Positions 37,051-47,600 of a stretch of DNA of 64,000 nucleotides are shown here, piece by piece; position 1 is the stretch's first letter; the number at the start of each line of letters is the position of its first letter. Made by a program: the position numbers and the translations under genes. The stretch is taken from the NCBI RefSeq assembly GCF_014191305.1, contig NZ_JACHWJ010000003.1, positions 124,001-188,000 of the forward strand. Reading direction: 5' to 3'. The notes below the pieces were generated by a model. That model had not been told where the DNA came from, searched no databases, and saw only the letters and a list, made by a program, of their open reading frames with translations. This DNA comes from Pseudoclavibacter helvolus (lineage in GTDB: Bacteria > Actinomycetota > Actinomycetes > Actinomycetales > Microbacteriaceae).

Positions 37051-39363
37051 GTGAAACCTTTCCGTACCCTTTTCCGCGCCACTGTCGTCGCGCTCGCCGC
37101 TTGCCTCGTCGCCGGAAGTTTCGGCGTCGGAGCGGCCTCCGCGGCTCCAGCGCCCGATGACAGCGAGAAGCTCTCTGGCAGGCTCGCAGCCCTTGCCGAA
37201 GTGGACGTTTCGTCCGACCCGGCAGTCGCTGAAGAGCAACTCAAGTCGACGACGACCGAGCAGCTCGCCCTTCCCGACTCCGGGCCTGCGAGTATGCGTG
37301 TGACCGGCGACAGCGTCGCCGTCACCGTCTACTACTCGACGCCGCCAGTCGCCGCCGACATCGAGGCGCTCGCAGCGCTGGGAACCGTCGACTCCGTGGC
37401 AGCCAAGTACCTCGTGATCGGCGCCACGATCCCGACGAGTAACCTCGAAGCGGTCGCCGCGCTCGAGCACGTGCAGTCCGTGCAGGAGACGCTGACCCCC
37501 GGCTCGAGCGGAACCGCATGGGACGGCGCCATCGCGCCAACGGTGACAGAGACCGATACCAAAACGGATGCGCCGTCCGAGGCGTCGGCCGATGCCGACA
37601 CCTGCCGCGCAGTGCCCGCGAACCTCGCCGAGCCGCTCAACGTGCCCCTCGCACGCGAGCTCTACGGGCTCGACGGCGAGGGGGTCCGCATCGGGATCAT
37701 CTCCGACTCGTTTGATCACGCAGCCGAGCTGCTCCCGAGCACACCGGCACAGGACGTCGCTGCTGGCATGCTCCCCGGCTCGGGAAACCCGTGTGGGTAC
37801 GAGCAGCCTGTCGAGGTCCTCATGGAAAGCACGGACCCGGCCAGCGACGAGGGTCGCGGCATGGCGCAGCTGGTGCATTCCATCGCCCCGGGTGCCACGC
37901 TACTGTTCGCGTCCGGCTGGGACGGCCAGGCCGGATTCGCGGAGGCCGTTGAGCGTCTGACCGCAGCCGGTGCAGACATCATCGTCGACGACGTCAGCTA
38001 CTTCGACGAACCGATCTTCCAGGACGGGGTTCCCTCCAACGCCGTGAACGATGCGGTTGCTCTTGGCGTCACCTTCTTCAGCTCGGCTGGCAACACCACC
38101 AGCATCGGCACGCAGGGTGAAAGCGCAGGGCGCGTGATCTCCTCATGGGAGGCCCCAGAGTACCGGCCCACGGCCTGCCCGGCGGTGGTGACCGATCTGC
38201 TGCCCGAGTCTGGTGCCGCGAGCGTCGACTGCATGGACTTCGACCCTAGTGCCGGCCAGGACTCGACAAACACGCTGACGTACCCGGACCTCGAAAGTCG
38301 CGGTTTCACCGCGATCACGATGCTGCAGTGGGCTGAGCCGGTGGGCGCTGCAACCAACGAACTCGCCGTCTTCGTCCTCGACGACTCGGGAACGGTCGTC
38401 GGGCTAAGCCTCGCCGGTACCGCGGGCTCCCCGATCCAGATCGCAGGTTTCCAGCCGAGCGCTGGTGACTACGACTTCGTGATCGTCCGTGACACGAGCG
38501 ACGGGGTCCCCGCGCTGAACCCGCGCGTGAAGATGATCTTCATGGGCGGCTTCCTCCAGGCCGCGGAATATTCGAAGAGCACGGGCGGCGACATCGTCGG
38601 CCCGTCCATCTTCGGGCACAACGGCACGCCCGCCGTCGTGAGCGTCTCGGCAGCGAACGCGGCCACGCCCACGGAGCTCGAGCGCTTCAGCTCGACCGGG
38701 CCGACCACGCTCTACTTCGAGCCCTTCCCCAGCACGAACGCGCTGCCGGAGCCCATCTCGGGCGCACCCACCCTGACCTCGCTTGATGGCGGGTGGACGA
38801 ACTTCTTCGGCAACCCCGTCGACGGTCAGCCGGGGGTCTACTCGTTCACGGGCACCTCCGCGGCTGCTCCGGCCGCGGCCGCTGTGACCGGGCTCGGGCT
38901 GCAGCTCGACCCCGGTGCAACGCCGCAAGAACTGCGGGATGCGCTCACGGACACGGCCGTCCCGATCGACAGCATCGTCGAGTCCGTTACAGTGGCCGAC
39001 TCAGCTGGTGCCGGACTCGTGGATGCGGTTGGGCTCCTCGCGGCCCTCCCCTCGTCGACCCCCATTCCGACGCCGACCCCGACCCCGACCGTCACGCCGA
39101 CCGTCTCGCCGACGGTCTCGCCGACCGTCGAGCCGACCACGGCTCCGACCGTCGTGCCCGTGAGCCCAACAGCAGTCCCCGTGCCCGGCGTCGAGACAGT
39201 GGCACCGGTTCCCGCGACCTCAACGCCCGCCCCCTCGGCAGACGACAAGCTCGCATCCACTGGAGAAGACGCCCCTCTTGGGCTTGCCGCACTCGTCGGT
39301 GCGCTTGTCCTCGCGGCGGGCATCACGATCCTGACGCTCCGCCGACGGACAGGCGAGCGATGA
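37051..39363 (+). CDS. LAxTG-anchored sedolisin/subtilisin-like protease (paralogue 1)
   Basis: 770 residues. GTG start with signal peptide (VVALAACLVAGSFGVGAASA). A prodomain-like region follows to about 195. The peptidase domain has Asp219 in IGIISDSFD, Glu267 in SDEGRGMAQLVHSIAPGA where subtilases have the His of HGTH, Asp314 in DIIVDDVSY, Asn348 in FFSSAGN and Ser603 in FTGTSAAAPAA. This Glu/Asp/Asp/Ser set is the S53-like pattern, on a subtilase-like frame. A non-catalytic beta domain of about 130 residues (365-500) is inserted before the Ser. A Pro-Thr stalk (670-730), LASTG at 734-738, a membrane helix and RRRTGER complete a sortase signal. Substrate unknown. Confidence 0.82.
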   Translation: MKPFRTLFRATVVALAACLVAGSFGVGAASAAPAPDDSEKLSGRLAALAEVDVSSDPAVAEEQLKSTTTEQLALPDSGPASMRVTGDSVAVTVYYSTPPVAADIEALAALGTVDSVAAKYLVIGATIPTSNLEAVAALEHVQSVQETLTPGSSGTAWDGAIAPTVTETDTKTDAPSEASADADTCRAVPANLAEPLNVPLARELYGLDGEGVRIGIISDSFDHAAELLPSTPAQDVAAGMLPGSGNPCGYEQPVEVLMESTDPASDEGRGMAQLVHSIAPGATLLFASGWDGQAGFAEAVERLTAAGADIIVDDVSYFDEPIFQDGVPSNAVNDAVALGVTFFSSAGNTTSIGTQGESAGRVISSWEAPEYRPTACPAVVTDLLPESGAASVDCMDFDPSAGQDSTNTLTYPDLESRGFTAITMLQWAEPVGAATNELAVFVLDDSGTVVGLSLAGTAGSPIQIAGFQPSAGDYDFVIVRDTSDGVPALNPRVKMIFMGGFLQAAEYSKSTGGDIVGPSIFGHNGTPAVVSVSAANAATPTELERFSSTGPTTLYFEPFPSTNALPEPISGAPTLTSLDGGWTNFFGNPVDGQPGVYSFTGTSAAAPAAAAVTGLGLQLDPGATPQELRDALTDTAVPIDSIVESVTVADSAGAGLVDAVGLLAALPSSTPIPTPTPTPTVTPTVSPTVSPTVEPTTAPTVVPVSPTAVPVPGVETVAPVPATSTPAPSADDKLASTGEDAPLGLAALVGALVLAAGITILTLRRRTGER

Positions 39364-39401
39364 CCCGCAACGGTGCAGTACCTACCCCCAAAGGTGTTCA
39401 C

Positions 39402-41695
<2,294 letters not shown>

Positions 41696-41699
<4 letters not shown>

Positions 41700-42574
41700 C
41701 AAGCGTGACTGCCAGGCCGCCCGGCGCGGCTGGGCAGCCGAGAGAGGATGACGGCTACTTCGGGCCGGGCAGCGTCACCTGGCGGCTGTTCGCCGACCCG
41801 AGTCTCTCCCTCGGCGGCATCGCGGCCATCCTGCTGCAGGCGCTCAACCCCGACATGATGCGGCTCTTCACGAAGGTGAGCGACTTCTACGGCGACGCCG
41901 CCGGCCGCTCGGAGCGGACCGGTCGCTACCTCGAGACGATCACCTACGGGGATCGAGCTCACGCTGACGCCGCGGCCAGGTCCGTCCGGCGGATGCACGC
42001 GCACGCGCGCTGGGTCGACCCGGAGACCGGGCTGGAGTGGAAGGCGGATACGGAGAGCTGGCAGGACTGGACCCACAACACGCTCGTGTGGTCCATCGTG
42101 CGGGCGGCGGCGCTCTATGGCCCCGCGTTGACGGGCGACGAACGCGACCGCTTCGTCCGCGAGCAGCACGCCTCCGCCAGGCTCCTCGGCATGGACGCCT
42201 TCAGGCTGCCCTCGACCTGGGCCGAGCTCGACGCCGAGGTTCAGCGCCAGGGTGAGCACATGGCGTTGACGATGGCCGCGAACGAGCTGGCGAGGAACCT
42301 GCGCAAGCCGAGCCTCAAGGGGAACCCCGTCGCCGTGCTGATCGGGGTCTCCATCCAGGACGGGATCCTCGCGATCCTGCCCGAGTGGGCTCGCCAGCTG
42401 TACGGCATCGAGGGGCGGCCCATGAGTCTGCGGGCGGCCACTCGGACAACGCGCCGTCTCCTCGCCGTCTCACGTCGGCAGGGTCGCGGCGACCGGGCAG
42501 TCGTGGCGATCATCCAGCGAGTGGAGGAGCACCCCTATCGGAAGGTGCGGAAGCGGCGACCCATCACCCCGTGA
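41696..42574 (+). CDS. MpaB-like oxygenase (DUF2236)
   Basis: 292 residues. MpaB/latex-clearing-protein-like family, heme oxygenases or catalase-like proteins. Typical features: YFGPGSVTWRLFADPSLSLG, GIAAILLQALNPDMMRLFT, the TITYGDRAHADAAARSVRRM-HAHARWVD block with candidate heme His, and WTHNTLVWSIVRAAALYGPAL. No signal peptide. It overlaps the second protease by four bases, an odd partner; a link in function is not obvious. Confidence 0.85.
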
Positions 42575-42857
42575 CGAGGCGGTGCTCGTAGGCGAACACG
42601 ACGATCTGGGCGCGGCTCGTGAGCTCCAGCTTCGCGAGCACGTTGCGCACGTGGGTCTTCACGGTCGCCTCGCTCACGAACGCGGCGGCCGCGATCTCGC
42701 TGTTGCGCAGGCCCTTCGCTGCGAGGAGGAAGATCTCGCGCTCGCGTGGCGAGAGGGCCGCGATCGCGAGGTCGGGGCGGGGCGCGATCTCGACCGGTTC
42801 CGTGGCCGGGGAGGCACCCCGTGCGATGCGTCCGACAGGCATGGCCGGGGCGTGCAT
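42564..42857 (-). CDS. small LuxR-type DNA-binding protein (HTH only)
   Basis: 97 residues. After about 32 variable residues comes a complete LuxR HTH: LSPREREIFLLAAKGLRNSE, IAAAAFVSEATVKTHVRNVL, AKLELTSRAQIVVFAYEHRL. This is the C-terminal output domain of NarL-type response regulators, but no receiver domain precedes it. The ATG at 42857 has a strong ribosome site (GAAAGGAAG), which argues for a deliberately short gene rather than a truncation. Its 3' end overlaps the end of the MpaB-like gene by 11 bases. Targets unknown; it could bind as a dimer or interfere with a full-length homologue. Confidence 0.72.
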   Translation of the reverse strand: MHAPAMPVGRIARGASPATEPVEIAPRPDLAIAALSPREREIFLLAAKGLRNSEIAAAAFVSEATVKTHVRNVLAKLELTSRAQIVVFAYEHRLVTG

Positions 42858-43041
42858 CCGCCGCTTCCTTTCATCCGAAGGGGTGAGCGGCGGTCGGGAC
42901 GATGACGGTCTCGCAGGCTGATGCCCCGCATCCGCACTCGTGATGTGTGTTTCGGGACGGCGACGGGCAAGCTGGAGTCGCCAGCGTCGGCACCGGCGCG
43001 ATGCCCGCTCACGCCCGCCGACTGAAGGTCGAGACCCACCG

Positions 43042-43413
43042 ATGACGGACAACCGCGCAGCGTTCGACCACTTCGTCGAACTCTTCTACACGCGGAAGCG
43101 CGTGGCCGAGGCGTTCGACTACCTCGTCGCCGACGACTACCGGCAGCACAACCCGAACATCCCGGATGGGCCGGCGGCGGCCGTCGAAGCGCTGACCCCG
43201 AAGTTCGACGGGTCGCCGGATGCGACGTTCAGCGTCGAGCGCATCCTCGTCGACGGCGACCTGGCCATGGTGCACGTGCGCGCCTCCCGGCCGGGCACCG
43301 CCGATGCGGCCGTCGCCGACATCTACCGCTTCGAGGGCGGCCGCATCGTCGAGCACTGGGACGTGCTCCAGCCGGTGCCCGGGACGAGCGTGCACGACCA
43401 CCCCATGTTCTGA
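43042..43413 (+). CDS. SnoaL-like protein (NTF2 fold)
   Basis: 123 residues. Compact alpha+beta NTF2-like protein: FDHFVELFYTRKRVAEAFDYLV, then DDYRQHNPNIPDG, ATFSVERILVDGDLAMVHVR, and DIYRFEGGRIVEHWDVLQPV. The YRQHNP and EHWDVLQ motifs place it with predicted SnoaL-like aldol-condensation enzymes. Divergent from the LuxR-type gene, sharing a 184-base control region. Reaction unknown. Confidence 0.88.
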   Translation: MTDNRAAFDHFVELFYTRKRVAEAFDYLVADDYRQHNPNIPDGPAAAVEALTPKFDGSPDATFSVERILVDGDLAMVHVRASRPGTADAAVADIYRFEGGRIVEHWDVLQPVPGTSVHDHPMF

Positions 43414-43492
43414 ACTCGCGCTCGCGGACCAGCTTCCTCGGCCGGCGCTACTCTGCCGCTCGGGGTCGATGAGCACAGAGAACTCTCGCAAG

Positions 43493-43544
43493 AGTTGTGG
43501 CGAAGTGCTGTCTGGGCCTGCGCGGACAGCACTTCGCCACAACT
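43493..43544. terminator. convergent hairpin, 20-bp perfect stem
   Basis: AGTTGTGGCGAAGTGCTGTC pairs without mismatch with the sequence at 43525-43544 around a 12-base loop. It lies between the convergent SnoaL-like and pdxY genes. The basal octamer AGTTGTGG is shared with the hairpin at 16391-16442. Confidence 0.85.
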
Positions 43545-43595
43545 TTGGCCGAACGGCGAAGCGGAAAACGCGGGCTCTGGAGCCGAGCGCAGTGG

Positions 43596-44447
43596 CTACC
43601 GGATCTGCCGCACCTCGAACTGCATGCGCGGGTTCGCGAACGCATCCTGCGCTGCGACGATCTGAAGCTCGCGCTCGCCCGAGTCGAGCGTGGCCTGCAG
43701 CAGGTCGAAGACGCTCGAGACCGTTGCTGCGAGCGCCTCGGCTGCGGAGCCCGACGTGCGGTAGTGCGCCGTGAAGAGCGCCGACGTGACGTCGCCGGAG
43801 CCGTTCGCCTTGAACGGAAGGTACGGCGTCTGCACGATCCAGGCGCCCGAGTTGTCTACTGCCATCATCTCGATGGTGCCCTCTGGGCGGTCGGGGCGCT
43901 CCACGCTCGTGACAAGCACGGTGCGCGGTCCGAGCTCGCGAGCGAGGTCGACGGACTCCAGGGTCTCGTCGATCGTCGCGGGCGTCGTGCGCGTGAGGAA
44001 GCCGAGCTCGAATTGGTTCGGCGTGAGGATGTCGGCGACCGGGACGACGCGTTCGCGAATGAGTTCCGGGATCGCGGGCGCCACGAAGCAGCCCGACTTC
44101 GCGTTCCCCATGACGGGATCGCACGTGTAGGTCGCCTTGGGGTTGAGCTCCTTGGTGCGCTTCACCGCGTCGACGACGACGTCGACGATCTCCTCGCCGC
44201 CCAGGTAGCCGGACAGCACCGCATCGACCTGCGCGAGCGCGCCGCGCTCCTCGACACCGAGAATGACGTCGCGAACGTCGGATGCGGGCAGCAGCGGGCC
44301 ACGCCACGCGCCGTACCCCGTGTGGTTCGAGAACACGACCGTCGAGACCGGCCACACCTCGTGTCCAAGTCGCTGCAGCGGGAACACCGCAGCCGAGTTG
44401 CCCACGTGCCCGTAGGCGACCGACGACTGAATCGACAGGATCTTCAT
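43596..44447 (-). CDS. pdxY: pyridoxal kinase
   Basis: 283 residues from ATG 44447. Ribokinase-like fold; phosphorylates pyridoxal in B6 salvage. Diagnostic start MKILSIQSSVAYGHVGNSAA, then VVFSNHTGYGAWRG, VLSGYLGGEEIVD, TYTCDPVMGNAKSGCFV, ADILTPNQFELGFLT, and the ATP site PFKANGSGDVTSALF with the catalytic Asp. The long upstream extension of the open frame is not family-like. The IS110 element is inserted 124 bases upstream of its start, so its promoter may be affected. Confidence 0.95.
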   Translation of the reverse strand: MKILSIQSSVAYGHVGNSAAVFPLQRLGHEVWPVSTVVFSNHTGYGAWRGPLLPASDVRDVILGVEERGALAQVDAVLSGYLGGEEIVDVVVDAVKRTKELNPKATYTCDPVMGNAKSGCFVAPAIPELIRERVVPVADILTPNQFELGFLTRTTPATIDETLESVDLARELGPRTVLVTSVERPDRPEGTIEMMAVDNSGAWIVQTPYLPFKANGSGDVTSALFTAHYRTSGSAAEALAATVSSVFDLLQATLDSGERELQIVAAQDAFANPRMQFEVRQIR

Positions 44448-44587
44448 CCCCCGATCTTGCCACGCCGTTCGTGGCCGTGCAGCCGCGCGACCCCGTGAGT
44501 CGAAACCGCGCATCTCGGTCAGATCTCCGGCGCGCGGCGGATGCATCTCCCGCCCACGGCCGAGGACAGTGATGCTTCTATTGGTTG

Positions 44588-45790
44588 TCAAGCCGCGGTG
44601 AGCCATTCGCGGTAGCTGTTCGCGAGGTCGTCATCGCGGTGTTTTCCGCGCTCGAGTTTCGAGATCGTGGCGGGCCAGACGTTGAAGTGTTCCGCGACGG
44701 TCGTGAGGCTCAGTTTCCGTGCCTGTCGCAGCGGGCGGAGATCATCGATCACCGGAACCTCGACCCTCGTGGTGAGCAGCGTGAACACCTCGCGCGCGAG
44801 CGCTCGCTTCAGGCAACGGATGATCTCCTTGTTGCTGTGGCCCAGCGCGCGTTTACGAGCGACGTAGTCGCGCGTGCGGGGCTCGTACGACATACGAACC
44901 AACGCGATCCGGTGCAACGCGGCGTTCGCTTGCCGGTCCCCGCCTCGATTCAACCGGTGACGCGTCGTCTTCCCCGACGAAGCCGGGATCGGACTGACCC
45001 CGGCCAGCGCCGCGAATGAGGCCTCGCTGCGGAGCCGGTCCGGATTGTCGCCCGCGGTGACCAACAACTGCGCAGCCGTGATCGTGCCGATGCCTTTCGC
45101 CGCGACAAGAGCCGGGTTCGCGGCCGCAGTCAACGCCGCCAGCGCTTGATCGAGGTCGCTGACCTCCTCGCCCAACAGCTGGTGACGCCTCGCGAGCGAT
45201 CGCAGGCCCTGCCCGACCGCGGCGAGTAACGGATCGGTCGAGAGCCGCAACCGGGCCAGCGCCGCGATCAGTGCCTTGTCGCCCAGCGACCGGTAACGCT
45301 CCCGGATCAGGTCCGGAGCCGTGACCAGGAGAGACTTGATCTGGACTATCGCGGCGGTGCGCGCCTTGACCGCGCTGCGACGCGCGACCAGCAGATACCG
45401 GATCGCCTCGACCTGCCCGGCCCCCGCTTTCGGTGTCGCATGCTCGTCCTGCGCGAGCGCGGTCCGCGCCGCCGCGTAGGCATCCAACGGGTCAGACTTC
45501 CCGCGCGTTCGACGGAGCTGTCGATTCGGCCGCAACACCTCAACAACCACGAACCCAGCCGCTCCCAGGTGGCGCGCCAGGCCAGCACCGTAGGAACCGG
45601 TCCCCTCGACCCCGACGCGCACGGCCATCCCGAAGGCGGTCAGGAACGCGGCCAGCGCCGCGTAGCCGGCCGGTGTGGTCGGGAACTGCGCATCACCGAG
45701 TTGTTTCCCGTTGCTATCGATCACCGCGGCATGATGCGTGTCCGCGTGCGTATCGACACCCGCGAAGATTTTCTCGAGTCTTGTTGTCAT
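44588..45790 (-). CDS. IS110-family transposase with C-terminal XRE-like HTH
   Basis: 400 residues. RuvC-like DEDD domain at the start: Asp13 in AGVDTHADTHHAAV, Glu62 in VGVEGTGSYG, and Asp100/Asp103 in KSDPLDAYAAART. Transposase_20 domain at about 225-310 with IGTITAAQLLVTAGDNPDRL, FAALAGVSPIPASSGKTTRH (the reactive Ser, 271 or 272), and NRGGDRQANAALHRIALVRM. From about 345 an extra Cro/C1-type HTH follows: LRPLRQARKLSLTTVAEHFN and ATISKLERGKHRDDDLANSY. Most IS110 recombinases stop before this. The gene is intact. It would recombine DNA guided by an RNA encoded in the upstream non-coding end. Confidence 0.92.
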   Translation of the reverse strand: MTTRLEKIFAGVDTHADTHHAAVIDSNGKQLGDAQFPTTPAGYAALAAFLTAFGMAVRVGVEGTGSYGAGLARHLGAAGFVVVEVLRPNRQLRRTRGKSDPLDAYAAARTALAQDEHATPKAGAGQVEAIRYLLVARRSAVKARTAAIVQIKSLLVTAPDLIRERYRSLGDKALIAALARLRLSTDPLLAAVGQGLRSLARRHQLLGEEVSDLDQALAALTAAANPALVAAKGIGTITAAQLLVTAGDNPDRLRSEASFAALAGVSPIPASSGKTTRHRLNRGGDRQANAALHRIALVRMSYEPRTRDYVARKRALGHSNKEIIRCLKRALAREVFTLLTTRVEVPVIDDLRPLRQARKLSLTTVAEHFNVWPATISKLERGKHRDDDLANSYREWLTAA

Positions 45791-45799
45791 GATGGTCCT

Positions 45800-45990
45800 G
45801 CCCTTCTTGATCGGATCGGCAGCCGACCGGGCGGGCAGACAGGACGTTGATGGGGCCTCTTCGACCAGGCTCCTATGAGGTCATGTCCGCCTGGTCGGCG
45901 CACTCACAAAGCGCCCCGTCCCAGCCGACGGATCAAGCGCAAGACACGAAGTCAGTCGGTGGCAGAGTCAGACCAAAACGAGGCCCTATA
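45800..45990 (-). ncRNA. probable bridge-RNA region of the IS110 element
   Basis: IS110-group elements encode a bridge RNA in the non-coding end ahead of the transposase (established for IS621). Here that stretch folds on the minus strand: a 9-bp perfect stem CGACCAGGC / GCCTGGTCG with an 18-base loop (forward 45862-45897), preceded by a GGCGC-TTTGTGAGT-GCGCC stem inside GTCGGC/GCCGAC arms (about 45895-45940). Loops of this size could be target- and donor-binding loops. Exact ends and loop assignment are not determined. Confidence 0.55.
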
Positions 45991-46063
45991 AGCATCAACG
46001 TCGGTGGTCGCTCGTAGCGTTGAAGCACGGGTCGAGAGTCGGCACTGAAGGCAGGGGAAACGA

Positions 46064-47596
46064 ATGTCAGACGAGTGTCAGCAGCACCACCCACTCGAGG
46101 TGGTGGAGGCTCCCCGCGGCCCCGCCAAGCGCATCTTCGTCATCGCGGCAATCGTGGCGGGGCTCGCCGCGGTGGTGCTCGGGATGCTCATCGGGCCGCA
46201 GCGGCAGGCGCTCAGCACGCAGGTCTCCGGCGACGAGGCGCTCGCGGCGAGGGTTGTGGATGCGGTTGGAGGCCACGGTGGCTACCGCTCCGTTGTCGTC
46301 GCCGAGGTCACTCCCGCCGGCACAACGTGGGCAGGGGTCGGCAAGACGGGCGACGGACGCGACGGGCCGGCGCCGACCGACGAGACGCTCTACGAGCTCG
46401 GTTCGGTCACCAAGACGTTCACGGCGTCGCTGTTCGCTGACGCGATCGAGCGCGGCGAGGCCAGTCCCGAGGAGCCGCTCTCAACGCACATCCCTGAACT
46501 CGACGGAACTCCTGCGGGTGGGGTGACGCTCGCGAGCCTCGCGCAGCACAGCTCCGGCCTCCCGCGGCTCGGCCCGGCGTTCGCCATCGAGTCGCTCGCG
46601 GCATCGCTTTCGGGCGGCAACCCCTACGGGCCGCAGACGACCGAGATCCTGATCCAGGATGCGGCGGCCGCGCCGGTCGACCCCGCGCAGGGGCCCGTCT
46701 ACTCGAATCTCGGGGTTGCGCTCCTGGGTGAGGCGCTCGCCAACGCCGCCAGCGCTGAGAGCTATTCGGCGCTCCTCGACGAGCGGGTCCTCGGCCCAGT
46801 CGGCATGGACTCGACGAGCATCGCGACGACCGAGGCCGAAGTGCCGGAGGAGACCACTCCCGGTTTCCTGACGAACGGGGCCCCGACCGACCACTGGTGG
46901 GGTGAGGGCTACGCGCCCACCGGCTCCTCCACGACGACGAACATCGACGACCTCGCGGCGTGGGCAGCCGCGAACCTCGACGGGACCGCGCCTGGCAGCG
47001 CCGCGCTCGAGCCGACCGCCGAGTTCGCCGAGGGCTCCGGCATCGGTTGGATCTGGCAGTCGACGCAGGTCACCAACCCGAGCGCCGACAGCAACCCGAC
47101 CCTCACATGGCACAACGGTGGCACTGGCGGATTCACGTCCGTCGTCATGCTCGATCGCGAGGCAGACAGGGCCGTCGTGGTGCTCGGCAACACGCAGCAG
47201 ATCGTCGACCCCATCGCAGTCGCGCTGCTCACGGAGGCCGAGGTGCCAGACCTTGGCGCGCAGGGCTCGCTGCTGCTCTGGGTGACGTTCGGGTTCGCAG
47301 TTGTCGCCTCTGGTCTCGCGCTGCTCTTCGCGTTCCGCTCGAAGGCCGCGCTCCCCATCGTGAACTGGCTGCTGCTCGCAGTGTCTGGTCTCGTGAGCCT
47401 CTGGGTTGCGGGTCCTTGGGCGAGCGTCGGCGGCTGGGCGTTCGGGCTCGCGCTTGCCCCCGCGCTCGCGGTACTCGTCGTCGGCATCCTGCGCTCACCG
47501 ACGCTCCGCTTCCAGCCGAAGAGATGGGCGTGGCTCAGCTGGGTCGGCCTCGCGGTTGTGGTGGTGATCCTCGTGTCGACGCTGCTCGTGGTGTGA
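46064..47596 (+). CDS. membrane-bound class C beta-lactamase-like serine hydrolase
   Basis: 510 residues. N-terminal membrane anchor RIFVIAAIVAGLAAVVLGML. The external beta-lactamase-fold domain spans about 60-380: Ser-Val-Thr-Lys in ELGSVTKTFTASLF (SxxK), YSN in PVYSNLGVALLGEALA, and HNGGTGGFTS as the KTG-equivalent. Four to five further helices follow at the C-terminus (about 395-510). The architecture fits an esterase or penicillin-binding-protein-like hydrolase rather than a secreted beta-lactamase. ATG 46064 follows AGGGGAAACGA. The IS110 element is inserted just upstream and may carry away or supply its promoter. Confidence 0.88.
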   Translation: MSDECQQHHPLEVVEAPRGPAKRIFVIAAIVAGLAAVVLGMLIGPQRQALSTQVSGDEALAARVVDAVGGHGGYRSVVVAEVTPAGTTWAGVGKTGDGRDGPAPTDETLYELGSVTKTFTASLFADAIERGEASPEEPLSTHIPELDGTPAGGVTLASLAQHSSGLPRLGPAFAIESLAASLSGGNPYGPQTTEILIQDAAAAPVDPAQGPVYSNLGVALLGEALANAASAESYSALLDERVLGPVGMDSTSIATTEAEVPEETTPGFLTNGAPTDHWWGEGYAPTGSSTTTNIDDLAAWAAANLDGTAPGSAALEPTAEFAEGSGIGWIWQSTQVTNPSADSNPTLTWHNGGTGGFTSVVMLDREADRAVVVLGNTQQIVDPIAVALLTEAEVPDLGAQGSLLLWVTFGFAVVASGLALLFAFRSKAALPIVNWLLLAVSGLVSLWVAGPWASVGGWAFGLALAPALAVLVVGILRSPTLRFQPKRWAWLSWVGLAVVVVILVSTLLVV

Positions 47597-47600
47597 GCTG

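Larger units (their letters stand above)
44571..45996 (-). mobile_element. complete IS110-family insertion sequence
   Basis: About 1.4 kb, transposase on the minus strand. There are no long terminal inverted repeats, as expected for IS110. The proposed ends share a subterminal motif: GATGCTTCTA at 44571-44580 and TATAAGCATC at 45987-45996, an inverted pair with one mismatch. A long non-coding stretch (about 200 bases) precedes the transposase and only about 17 bases follow it, the IS110-group layout. It lies between pdxY and the divergent serine hydrolase, an intergenic target. Exact ends are inferred. Confidence 0.75.

Noticed and set aside
36133-37878. 581-codon minus-strand frame opposite the TetR and protease genes
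   Set aside because: Low-complexity Arg/Asp/Val composition and no recognisable domain; shadow of the plus-strand genes.
46064-47596. Antibiotic-resistance beta-lactamase
   Set aside because: It is a multi-helix membrane protein with SVTK/YSN/HNGG motifs typical of broad serine hydrolases; resistance cannot be claimed from sequence.
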